A DNA stretch of 6,791 nt from Bacteroidetes bacterium 4572_112 (GCA_002254285.1 NIUZ01000096.1:1-6791), one strand, 5' to 3'. Counted from the first letter of the stretch, positions 1-5,647 are shown. The notes: generated by a model from the letters alone, not told the origin. Made by a program: numbers and translations.

Positions 1-43
1 AATAATAATTATTAAAAAATATTAGAAAATATGAATAAAACGC

Positions 44-73
44 TTGTTTGATAAAGAAAAAAGTTTACTTTTG
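44..73 (+). promoter_or_regulatory. Bacteroidota-type promoter for tRNA-Ser
   Basis: A -33 element TTG (44-46) is followed after exactly 19 bp by the -7 box TACTTTTG (66-73), which fits the Bacteroidota consensus TTG-N19-TAnnTTTG. Transcription would start near position 80, about 35 nt before the tRNA. The -7 box and the bases after it (TACTTTTGCACCCGCA) match the promoter of the CAU tRNA on the other strand at 15 of 16 positions, which supports a stable-RNA promoter. Confidence 0.75.
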
Positions 74-115
74 CACCCGCAATGAAGGAATACAGTTTCT
101 TTATTTAAGATCACT

Positions 116-200
116 GGAGAAATGGCAGAGTGGTCGAATGCGGCGGTCTTGAAAACCGTTATGGGTCACACCATCGGGGGTTCGAATCCCTCTTTCTCCG
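116..200 (+). tRNA. tRNA-Ser (anticodon UGA)
   Basis: This 85-nt class II tRNA has acceptor stem GGAGAAA (116-122) pairing with TTTCTCC (193-199) and discriminator G at 200. The anticodon loop CTTGAAA carries TGA and so reads UCA and related serine codons. The long variable arm (ATGG, loop, CCAT) is diagnostic of serine tRNAs, and the T-loop TTCGAAT is canonical. CCA is not encoded: CAA follows the discriminator, so the 3' end must be added enzymatically. The gene has its own promoter and terminator and is therefore monocistronic. Confidence 0.96.
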
Positions 201-211
201 CAACAATTATT

Positions 212-246
212 AAAAGCACGAAATCATAGATTTCGTGCTTTTTTTG
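212..246 (+). terminator. Intrinsic terminator of tRNA-Ser
   Basis: A perfect 14-bp inverted repeat (212-225 with 229-242) has core arms GCACGAAATC and GATTTCGTGC and loop ATA, and it runs into a T tract ending at 245. It starts 12 nt after the tRNA, as expected for a rho-independent terminator. Confidence 0.88.
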
Positions 247-362
247 TTTACCAATGTACTTACGTGAAACTTGAGGGATTAATAATTATTGAAGGCACTA
301 TAATAATATCTAAGAAGTAAATTCTATTCTATTATTGTATTAATTTAAGTTGAAAATATGTA
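247..362. other. AT-rich intergenic spacer, no gene seen
   Basis: No convincing coding region, RNA gene or promoter was found between the tRNA-Ser terminator and the A/T inverted repeat at 363. The stretch is mostly A and T and broken by stop codons in the frames I read. It may be spacer, or remains of DNA lost from beside the tRNA duplication that follows. Confidence 0.5.
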
Positions 363-387
363 TTTTTATTTTTAATAAAAATAAAAA
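363..387. repeat. A/T-only inverted repeat
   Basis: A perfect 11-bp inverted repeat TTTTTATTTTT (363-373) / AAAAATAAAAA (377-387) surrounds AAT. It directly abuts the degenerate second copy of the tRNA terminator. On the - strand it could add termination downstream of that copy, but A/T-only hairpins are weak and this may just reflect base composition. Confidence 0.4.
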
Positions 388-410
388 AGCCACTTCAAAT
401 AAATGAAGTG
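383..410 (-). repeat. Duplicate, damaged copy of the tRNA terminator
   Basis: These 28 bases are identical to 485-512, the terminator of the CAU tRNA, at an offset of 102 bp. In this copy the stem is shortened. CACTTCA (391-397) still pairs with TGAAGTG (404-410), but the closing GC pairs are lost because ATTTTGC follows instead of GCTTTT. Together with the tRNA remnant at 424-466 it forms a decayed second copy of the tRNA 3' end plus terminator. Confidence 0.85.
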
Positions 411-423
411 ATTTTGCAGTTGG

Positions 424-466
424 TGGCCCACAAGCCCCGATAGCCATCGGGGTTGAACCTTGACCA
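424..466 (-). pseudogene. Decayed 3' fragment of the CAU tRNA, interrupted by a palindrome
   Basis: Read on the - strand, this is the T-arm and 3' acceptor strand of the intact tRNA at 527-600. TTGAACCTTGACCA (453-466) matches TTGAACCTTGGACCA (542-556) with one base lost. TGGCCCACAAG (424-434) matches TGGGCCCACAAG (527-538) with one base lost. Between them the three bases GAC of the T-loop and stem are replaced by an 18-bp palindrome (435-452). No anticodon or D-arm counterpart is present beyond 466, so this cannot be a working tRNA. It is either a tandem duplication or the scar of an element that once integrated at the tRNA 3' end. Confidence 0.75.
435..452. repeat. GC-rich 18-bp palindrome inserted in the tRNA fragment
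   Basis: Arms CCCCGAT (435-441) and ATCGGGG (446-452) enclose AGCC. The GC content is far above the surrounding DNA, and the intact tRNA copy has only GAC at this place, so the palindrome arrived after or with the duplication. It shares the string CCGATAG with a palindrome at 1917-1930. It resembles a short REP-like or MITE-like repeat, but copy number elsewhere in the genome cannot be seen here. Confidence 0.6.
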
Positions 467-483
467 CAAAACTTGTATTATTC

Positions 484-518
484 AAAAAAAGCCACTTCAA
501 ATAAATGAAGTGGCTTTT
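484..518 (-). terminator. Intrinsic terminator of the CAU tRNA
   Basis: On the - strand a 13-bp stem (506-518 with 487-499, core GCCACTTCA / TGAAGTGGC) with a 6-nt loop ends in seven T residues (484-490). It starts 8 nt after the tRNA 3' end. Confidence 0.85.
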
Positions 519-526
519 AACCCAAG

Positions 527-600
527 TGGGCCCACAAGGACTTGAACCTTGGACCAATTGATTATGAGTCAACTACTCTAACCAACTGAGCTATAGGCCC
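527..600 (-). tRNA. tRNA with CAU anticodon, most likely tRNA-Ile2
   Basis: This is a 74-nt cloverleaf. Acceptor GGGCCTA (600-594) pairs with TGGGCCC (534-528), with discriminator A at 527. The D-arm contains AGCTCAGTTGGTTAGAG, the anticodon loop is CTCATAA, and T-stem CAAGG/CCTTG holds loop TTCAAGT. CCA is not encoded. CAU can mean elongator Met, initiator Met or Ile2, whose C34 is converted to lysidine by TilS to read AUA. The segment GACTCATAATC followed by TTGGTC resembles E. coli ileX more than metT, so Ile2 is favoured. Initiator is unlikely because the first acceptor pair is a normal G-C and the anticodon stem lacks three G-C pairs. Confidence 0.9.
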
Positions 601-638
601 GATATAAAGAAGCTAATAGCTGTCTTTAAATGCGAGTG

Positions 639-668
639 CAAAAGTAAACAAATATTTCACACTTGCAA
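639..668 (-). promoter_or_regulatory. Bacteroidota-type promoter for the CAU tRNA
   Basis: On the - strand TTG (668-666) is followed by a 19-bp spacer and the -7 box TACTTTTG (646-639), the same geometry and sequence as the tRNA-Ser promoter. The start site would be near 632, about 30 nt before the tRNA. The -33 element lies within the palindrome TTGCAA (663-668), close to the start region of the divergent gene. Confidence 0.72.
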
Positions 669-679
669 GGCATTTTTCA

Positions 680-687
680 TATTTTTG
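680..687 (+). promoter_or_regulatory. Candidate -7 box for the HAD-SpoU gene
   Basis: TATTTTTG fits TAnnTTTG and lies 16 nt before the ATG at 704, which would give a very short leader of about 10 nt. The best upstream partner, TTTC at 655-658, is imperfect and spaced 21 bp, so the assignment is tentative. The region is shared with the divergent tRNA promoter. Confidence 0.35.
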
Positions 688-703
688 CAGAAATATTTTA
701 TTT

Positions 704-1882
704 ATGATTAAGAACATTATTTTCGACCTAGGCGGGGTAATATTGAATATAGATTTTGATAAGGCTGCCAATGCATTTAAAGAGCTTGGAATCAAAAACT
801 TTGAGGATCTTTATTCACGTGCTACCCAATCAAATCTGTTTGTAGACCTTGAGTTGGGACGTATTTCCGATAAGCAGTTTTATGGTGCAATGCGCGAGCT
901 TTGTGGTATTAACCTTAGCGATGAGCAGATAAAAACTGCTTGGAATAGTCTTTTATTGGATTTTCCACAAAATAGACTTGAGCTGCTAAAAGAGCTGAAT
1001 AAGAACTACCGTTGCTTCTTGCTTTCTAATACCAACAAGATACATTACGATAGCTATCAGCAGGAGTTAAGGGCAGAGCATAATATTGATGGCTTAGAGG
1101 CTATGTTTGAGAAATGCTACTTCTCTCATGATATTGATATTCGCAAACCCGATGCGGAGAGTTTTAAATATGTTTTGGAACAAAATAATCTGAAACCAGA
1201 GGAAACGCTTTTTGTTGACGATACTGCTATAAATATTGATACCGCTGTTGATTTAGGAATTCAAACCTTATATATTAATGTGGAAAAAGGCGACGATATT
1301 ATAAAATATTTTGAAAACGGAAAAATAGGGAAGCTTAAACCTTATATAAATACAGAATACACTTCTGCCACCAACCTTTTTAAGGACAATACTCCAAAAT
1401 TGTGGAATGATGATAATGCTCCTATTCTTGTGGGAATAGGTTTGAGAACTCCGGCAAATATTGGTGGACTTATTCGCTTGGCAGGTACTGTTGGATGTAA
1501 AAAGGTAATTCTTGCCGATGATAAGTTAGAGCATAAAGCATCTAAAATTAAGAAAGCTGCTACAAATGGATTTAAGAAGGTAGATTGGAAATTTGTGCCA
1601 TTAAACAGTTGGACTGATCATATTCCTGAAGGTTATGAGATAATAGCCATGGAAACGACTCCTGATGCCAAAATGATTTACGATGTGGACTTTCCAGAGA
1701 AGGTTGCCATTGTAGTAGGAGATGAGAGCTATGGCATATATATGGATAGTTTGCAGAAATGCGATAGCCAATTGTATATCCCTATGAATGGTCCTGTGAA
1801 GTCGTTAAATGTGGTGCAAGCTGCAGGAATAGCTTTATACGAGGTATTGCGACAACGCCTAATGACTTTTGGTAAAGGATAA
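704..1882 (+). CDS. Fusion protein: YihX-type HAD phosphatase + SpoU/TrmH RNA 2'-O-methyltransferase
   Basis: Residues 1 to about 205 form a HAD subfamily IA hydrolase. Motif I is FDLGGVILNID with nucleophile D8, motif II SNTN (108-111), motif III K148 in RKPDAESF and motif IV VDD (171-173). The usual DxD is DLG here, as in E. coli YihX, a sugar-phosphate phosphatase. Residues about 238-392 form a SPOUT methyltransferase with all three SpoU motifs: N252-IGGLIR258, VVGDESYGI (337-345) and IPMNGPVKSLNV (359-370). R258 and S367-L368-N369 fit the catalytic and SAM-knot positions. The domain lacks the N-terminal RNA-binding extension of RlmB-like enzymes. The linker (about 205-238) has no Met; Met codons are absent between residues 134 and 317, so separate translation of the second domain from ATG is unlikely. 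Both halves look catalytically intact. The likely activities are phosphate-ester hydrolysis plus tRNA or rRNA ribose methylation; neither substrate can be read from sequence. The ATG at 704 fits the HAD N-terminus. The gene is monocistronic and convergent with the MFS gene. Confidence 0.9.
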   Translation: MIKNIIFDLGGVILNIDFDKAANAFKELGIKNFEDLYSRATQSNLFVDLELGRISDKQFYGAMRELCGINLSDEQIKTAWNSLLLDFPQNRLELLKELNKNYRCFLLSNTNKIHYDSYQQELRAEHNIDGLEAMFEKCYFSHDIDIRKPDAESFKYVLEQNNLKPEETLFVDDTAINIDTAVDLGIQTLYINVEKGDDIIKYFENGKIGKLKPYINTEYTSATNLFKDNTPKLWNDDNAPILVGIGLRTPANIGGLIRLAGTVGCKKVILADDKLEHKASKIKKAATNGFKKVDWKFVPLNSWTDHIPEGYEIIAMETTPDAKMIYDVDFPEKVAIVVGDESYGIYMDSLQKCDSQLYIPMNGPVKSLNVVQAAGIALYEVLRQRLMTFGKG

Positions 1883-1913
1883 ATAAAGTTGGAGGGTTTC
1901 TGTCGGTTATACT

Positions 1914-1936
1914 AGCCTGCCGATAGGCAGCTTTTT
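1914..1936 (+). terminator. Possible terminator of the HAD-SpoU gene
   Basis: The first palindrome after the stop (CTGCC 1917-1921, loop GATA, GGCAG 1926-1930, extendable by AG/CT past a bulged C) is followed by TTTT at 1933-1936. The stem is short, so termination strength is uncertain. Confidence 0.45.
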
Positions 1937-1989
1937 AAACCTGCCTACCAGCAGGTAGGCAATTAAATTTGTCTGCCAATTGGCAGACA
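1917..1989. repeat. Cluster of three GC-rich palindromes between convergent genes
   Basis: The three units lie in 73 bp. Unit 1 is CTGCC-GATA-GGCAG (1917-1930). Unit 2 has arms GCCTACC (1943-1949) and GGTAGGC (1954-1960), with an alternative pairing CCTGC (1940-1944) / GCAGG (1951-1955). Unit 3 is the perfect 20-bp palindrome TGTCTGCCAATTGGCAGACA (1970-1989). Units 1 and 3 share identical CTGCC/GGCAG arms around different 4-nt centres. All are much richer in GC than the flanks. They probably form 3'-end hairpins for the two converging transcripts and look like REP-type intergenic repeats. Confidence 0.65.
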
Positions 1990-1998
1990 TATAAACCT

Positions 1999-3264
1999 TT
2001 ATTTTTTAACCGACCATAACATCAGTATTACAGCTATTAATAGCGACAAAGCGGCTGTCATAAAGGTGAATGTGAAACCAAATGCCATATACATCCATAT
2101 TCCTATTTGGAAACTAAGTACAGCTCTCAAACCGGTTAGGCTTAGGTGAATAGATTGATAGCGTGCGGCCTCTTCTTTCTTGCAGAAATATGCAGAGCCA
2201 ATAAACCACAGTAAGGCCATGGTGGCTGCAAATATGCCATAAAAACCGTATGCTATCATTAAGCTGAAGTATATTTTGATACCAAATACCTCAATATATT
2301 GCATATAATATTGTGCTATTCCCAGGGTAAAGGTAAATAGTAATAATGAGCCAAACGTGATGGCGCCAAATATTCGGGCGTCTATTCTGCCAAGTAATCC
2401 ACCGAAAAAGGGGAGTAGCAGTATTGCCAATACATTATATCCGTTTTTATAAAAACCGTAGGTAGCGTGGTTCATTTCGAATACTTCGTTAAAATATATG
2501 GGAATAATTGCCGCGCTTATCATCCATGCAAAACCATAAAACATAAATCCCATTTCGAAATGTAGAAAAGGTTTATTGTTTTTAAGTACATGATTCATAT
2601 ACTTTAGTGAGTTGCTTATGGCTTCTTTAAAACTACTTTTTACAGGAATTTCTGCTACCTGTGGTATTCTCGATAATAGATATATTGATATAATTCCCAG
2701 TACTCCCATCAATGGATAAACATAAATAAATGCAAAGCCATAATCATCGAGCAAGAAGCCAAATGCTAGGGTAGTTATCATTATCATTATTTTGTTTGCT
2801 GATGATGTATAACTGTATAATCTTCCAAAATTGTCGTGAGTATATGCCGATTTAAGCATCTGATTTATAGTAGGAAGAGTAATGATAAGGTTTAGATAGA
2901 AGAAAAAGAATATTGAAAGAAATGCGTAATGATAAAATGAGTTTTGAGAATAAATATTTGCATCTTGAGGGAAGAAAAATATTAATAAAAGAGGCAGGTG
3001 AGTTATTAATGCCACCACTTTAAGCATTTTCTTTTTATCAGAAATTCTACGTAGAAACTCATTTACACCAATAGAAACCACCATTATTATAACACTTAGC
3101 TGCAGCAGAATACTTAATTGAAAATTAGAAGCATTCATATCCTTAATATATACAAGCTCATTTAAAGCAAATACGCCAGTAATTATTCCCTGAATAAGTG
3201 AGAAAAGAAAATGTAGTTTAAAAACCGAAAATTCTTTGGTGGTTATTTTTAGCCAGTTTATCAT
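1999..3264 (-). CDS. MFS-type membrane transporter, substrate unknown
   Basis: This 421-residue integral membrane protein has about twelve hydrophobic segments (roughly 17-37, 48-67, 83-99, 113-132, 157-174, 176-198, 238-257, 273-291, 299-318, 330-355, 374-392, 396-418). Length and layout fit the major facilitator superfamily. The loop after segment 2 reads RRISDKKKMLK (72-82), a degenerate MFS motif A (GxLaDrxGrk). The equivalent loop in the second half is GGLLGRIDARIFG (288-300), and a polar central loop (200-235) separates the halves. No signature gives the substrate or direction. It follows the iorAB operon on the same strand after a terminator, so a link to aromatic amino acid or aryl-acid transport is only a guess. 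The ATG at 3264 opens onto a short positively charged N-terminus before segment 1. There is no Shine-Dalgarno sequence, as is usual in this phylum. Confidence 0.8.
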   Translation of the reverse strand: MINWLKITTKEFSVFKLHFLFSLIQGIITGVFALNELVYIKDMNASNFQLSILLQLSVIIMVVSIGVNEFLRRISDKKKMLKVVALITHLPLLLIFFFPQDANIYSQNSFYHYAFLSIFFFFYLNLIITLPTINQMLKSAYTHDNFGRLYSYTSSANKIMIMITTLAFGFLLDDYGFAFIYVYPLMGVLGIISIYLLSRIPQVAEIPVKSSFKEAISNSLKYMNHVLKNNKPFLHFEMGFMFYGFAWMISAAIIPIYFNEVFEMNHATYGFYKNGYNVLAILLLPFFGGLLGRIDARIFGAITFGSLLLFTFTLGIAQYYMQYIEVFGIKIYFSLMIAYGFYGIFAATMALLWFIGSAYFCKKEEAARYQSIHLSLTGLRAVLSFQIGIWMYMAFGFTFTFMTAALSLLIAVILMLWSVKK

Positions 3265-3276
3265 TCATTAAAATAT

Positions 3277-3311
3277 AAAAAAATGCAGTCCCGAAATGTA
3301 TCGAGACTGCA
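3277..3311 (-). terminator. Intrinsic terminator of the iorAB operon
   Basis: On the - strand TGCAGTC (3311-3305) pairs with GACTGCA (3290-3284). After one mismatch, TCG/CGA adds three pairs around a 6-nt loop. Seven T residues follow (3283-3277). It lies between the iorB stop and the MFS start only 12 nt away, so the MFS gene needs read-through or its own promoter. Confidence 0.8.
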
Positions 3312-3317
3312 AAGCTA
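3310..3317 (-). promoter_or_regulatory. Candidate -7 box for the MFS gene
   Basis: TAGCTTTG on the - strand fits TAnnTTTG and is placed 45 nt before the MFS start. No clear TTG/TTTG occurs at the expected distance upstream. The inferred start site (near 3302) would fall inside the terminator hairpin, so the terminator would be dismantled in transcripts from this promoter. Tentative. Confidence 0.3.
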
Positions 3318-3332
3318 TTTATTTTCTGTTAG

Positions 3333-3353
3333 ATGCTAATTTTGTATTAGCAT
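3333..3353 (-). other. Hairpin just after iorB
   Basis: A perfect 8-bp stem ATGCTAAT (3333-3340) / ATTAGCAT (3346-3353) with a 5-nt loop starts 15 nt past the iorB stop. No T tract follows on the - strand, so it is more likely a 3'-end stabiliser or the first of two tandem hairpins than a terminator by itself. Confidence 0.5.
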
Positions 3354-3367
3354 AACTTTGTTAAAGA

Positions 3368-3955
3368 CTACTTATTGATAACCTTATTAGCCTCAGCCAA
3401 ACCAGCTTTAAGAGCTTTGATGTTAAGGTCAACAACATCCTGACCTTTTCTACCGAAAAGAACGCCAAGAGCATCTTCTAACATTTCTACTTCAAGACCA
3501 ATGAATGGAAGACCTGCACCAAGCATAACAATATTAGCTGCTTTTACTGATCCTAAATCCTTAGCAATACCATCAGCATCAATTACTATATGGTTTTCTA
3601 AAGCATTTACCTGAGCCAATACATCATCCAATTCAGGATAATTTTTGATATTGATAAATGGTTTCTGGTTAGTAATCAACCAACCACCATTTTTAAGCAT
3701 TTTGAAGTGACGAAGAGCCTCCATTGGCTCTACTGCCAAAATTAAATCAGCTTTTCCTTCAGGAATCAAATCAGAAAATACCTCATTAGATGAAATACGG
3801 ATGTTTGACATTACATCACCACCACGCTGACTCATTCCGTGAACCTCTGACTGCTTCAAAAACAATCCGTTACTTACAGCGGCAGTACCTATTGTAGCTG
3901 CGATAGTCAAAATTCCTTGACCACCAACTCCGCCTAAAACTATATCTTTTTTCAT
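3368..3955 (-). CDS. iorB: Indolepyruvate oxidoreductase subunit beta
   Basis: This 195-residue protein is the gamma-type (POR/KOR) domain partner of IorA in the cytoplasmic 2-oxoacid:acceptor oxidoreductase. The complex converts indolepyruvate, phenylpyruvate and related aryl-pyruvates with CoA to aryl-acetyl-CoA, CO2 and reduced acceptor. The N-terminus has the glycine-rich GGVGGQGIL (8-16), followed by the family signature QSEVHGMSQRGG (35-46). DLILAVEPMEALR (70-82) and the C-terminal glycine-rich segment MLGAGLPFIGL fit the family, as does the length (about 190-200 residues). It starts 6 nt after the iorA stop, so the two are almost surely co-transcribed and translationally linked. Family assignment is firm; the preferred aryl-pyruvate is not visible. 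Confidence 0.95.
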   Translation of the reverse strand: MKKDIVLGGVGGQGILTIAATIGTAAVSNGLFLKQSEVHGMSQRGGDVMSNIRISSNEVFSDLIPEGKADLILAVEPMEALRHFKMLKNGGWLITNQKPFINIKNYPELDDVLAQVNALENHIVIDADGIAKDLGSVKAANIVMLGAGLPFIGLEVEMLEDALGVLFGRKGQDVVDLNIKALKAGLAEANKVINK

Positions 3956-3961
3956 TGTAGT

Positions 3962-5590
3962 TTAATTTTCTTTGTTCGCTTTTTCTAGTTTCTTCTTATT
4001 CTTAGCTGCACGCAATCTAGCGTTTAATGTGATAACACACTCACGACGAGGAATAATAACACTAACGCCATTATACTCTAATTCCTCTTTCATTACAGCA
4101 GTATTCTCATCATGGTATTTCTTAATTGGATTAAGAATACGGATATGCTCTTTTTCAACACCAAGACCTTCACAAATAGCTTCTAGTTTACCAGTAGCTT
4201 GCGACTGTTGTCCACCAGTCATACCGGTAGTAAAGTTGTCAAGAATCATAACAGTGATTGGTGATTTTGCATTTACAGCATCCAAAAGACCAGTCATTCC
4301 ACTATGAGTAAAAGTAGAGTCACCAATTACCGCAACTGAAGGAATTAATCCCATATCAGCAGCACCTTTGGCCATTGTGATAGAAGCACCCATGTCAACA
4401 GTAGTGTTGATAGACTCAAGAGGAGCAAGGGCAGCTAAAGTATAACATCCGATGTCAGAGAATACTCTACCATCACCATGTTGTTCCATAACCATATTCA
4501 ATGCAGTATATGAGTCAGTATGAGGACAACCTGCACATAATGCTGGTGGGCGAGCAGTAACAACTTCAGGAGTATCGTTTATTTCAGGAATCTCAAATCC
4601 CATTGCCTTAGCAACCAAATTAGGATTTAACTCACCATCGCGAGGTAAAGTTCCGTCTAAACGACCAAAAATAGTTTTGCCATTATCTAAAATACCTCTA
4701 AGTCCTTCTTCAACAATAGGATATCCTTCTTCAAGAACCATAATAGTATCACATTCGTCATAAAGACGTTGTACCATTGATGTTGGAAGTGGATATTGTG
4801 CAATTTGTAGAATTGGGAAATCAATACCTTCAGGATAATTCTCCATTAGGTAGTTATAAGCAATACCAGTAGTGATAATACCCATAGATTTATCTTTACC
4901 ATCAAGGTATTTATTATATCCTGCAGTTTCAGATTCCTTAATTACATTTGGCCAGTTATTAAGTAAATCTTTATACTGAACACGTGCAATACTTGGAAGT
5001 AAAACAAATTGCTTACGGTTTTTAGGTAATGCTAATTCGTTTTGTTTAGTTTTTTCGCCAAAAGAAATGCCAGCTCTAGAGTGAGCTAGGCGAGTAGTGA
5101 TACGCATCAAAACAGGAGCATTAAGTCTCTCCGACATTTCGAAAGCGTATGGCATCATATCATAAGCTTGTTGTTGGTTAATAGGCTCTAATACTGGGAT
5201 TTGAGCAAATTTACCATAATATCTTGAATCTTGTTCGTTTTGTGAAGAGTGCATTGATGGATCATCAGCCGAAACTATAACCAAACCACCATTAACACCT
5301 GTAATAGGCACATTCATAAATGGGTCAGCAGCAACGTTTAATCCAACGTGCTTCATTGTTACTAGGGCACGTTTTCCAACATAGCTAGCTCCAATTGCCA
5401 TTTCCATTGATGTTTTTTCGTTAGTAGTCCATGTGGCTACAACATTTCCACTTCTATGCTCTTTAGAGCGAAGAATATACTCATTTATCTCTGTAGAAGG
5501 TGTACCTGGGTAGGCATACACAGCAGAAACTCCAGCATCAAGTGCGCCTTGTGCTATCGCTTCATCTCCTAGTAATACAGCTTTTTGCAT
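3962..5590 (-). CDS. iorA: Indolepyruvate oxidoreductase subunit alpha, form without the C-terminal ferredoxin domain
   Basis: This 542-residue thiamine-diphosphate subunit contains an N-terminal pyrimidine-binding domain (about 1-175) with AYPGTPSTEI (26-35) and TNEKTSMEMAIGAS (56-69), where E58 is the likely cofactor-activating glutamate. A transketolase-C-like domain (about 235-330) follows. The pyrophosphate-binding domain (about 350-520) has CAGCPH (352-357) and a ThDP motif from GDS (423-425) to DN (451-452), then NFTTGMTGGQ. Archaeal IorA proteins of about 620-650 residues continue into two CxxCxxCxxxCP [4Fe-4S] motifs. Here the chain stops soon after RRECVITLNARLRAA with a Lys-rich tail and no such motifs. 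The short form is, to my recollection, usual in Bacteroidales, so it is probably not a truncation. Electrons would then pass to a separate ferredoxin or other carrier. It is the first gene of the iorAB operon. The ATG at 5590 gives the expected N-terminus MQKAVLLGDEAIAQGALDAG. Confidence 0.95.
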   Translation of the reverse strand: MQKAVLLGDEAIAQGALDAGVSAVYAYPGTPSTEINEYILRSKEHRSGNVVATWTTNEKTSMEMAIGASYVGKRALVTMKHVGLNVAADPFMNVPITGVNGGLVIVSADDPSMHSSQNEQDSRYYGKFAQIPVLEPINQQQAYDMMPYAFEMSERLNAPVLMRITTRLAHSRAGISFGEKTKQNELALPKNRKQFVLLPSIARVQYKDLLNNWPNVIKESETAGYNKYLDGKDKSMGIITTGIAYNYLMENYPEGIDFPILQIAQYPLPTSMVQRLYDECDTIMVLEEGYPIVEEGLRGILDNGKTIFGRLDGTLPRDGELNPNLVAKAMGFEIPEINDTPEVVTARPPALCAGCPHTDSYTALNMVMEQHGDGRVFSDIGCYTLAALAPLESINTTVDMGASITMAKGAADMGLIPSVAVIGDSTFTHSGMTGLLDAVNAKSPITVMILDNFTTGMTGGQQSQATGKLEAICEGLGVEKEHIRILNPIKKYHDENTAVMKEELEYNGVSVIIPRRECVITLNARLRAAKNKKKLEKANKEN

Positions 5591-5625
5591 AATTATATAA
5601 GATTTTTGTTTTGTAATTTTTTGCC

Positions 5626-5647
5626 CAGTAGAAATGGATTTCTACTG
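5626..5647 (-). promoter_or_regulatory. Perfect hairpin in the iorA leader
   Basis: A 10-bp stem CAGTAGAAAT (5626-5635) / ATTTCTACTG (5638-5647) with only a 2-nt centre sits 36 nt before the iorA start. No T tract follows in the iorA direction, so it is not a classical terminator. It may be an operator for a dimeric regulator or a leader RNA stem that affects stability or translation. Confidence 0.5.

Noticed and set aside
372..572. Open frame of 66 codons on the - strand
   Set aside because: It runs through the 3' part of the tRNA, its terminator and the duplicated copy, and its protein shows the duplication as a repeated HFIYLKWLF. It is a by-product of the RNA gene repeat, not a gene.
613..795. 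Open frame of 60 codons on the - strand
   Set aside because: It overlaps the start of the HAD-SpoU gene and the tRNA promoter, and the product has no family features.
1917..1989. CRISPR-like array
   Set aside because: The palindromes differ from each other, are irregularly spaced, have no constant spacer length and no cas gene is nearby.
3972..4307. Open frame of 111 codons on the + strand
   Set aside because: It lies wholly antisense to the 3' end of iorA, whose domains are certain, so it is a shadow frame.
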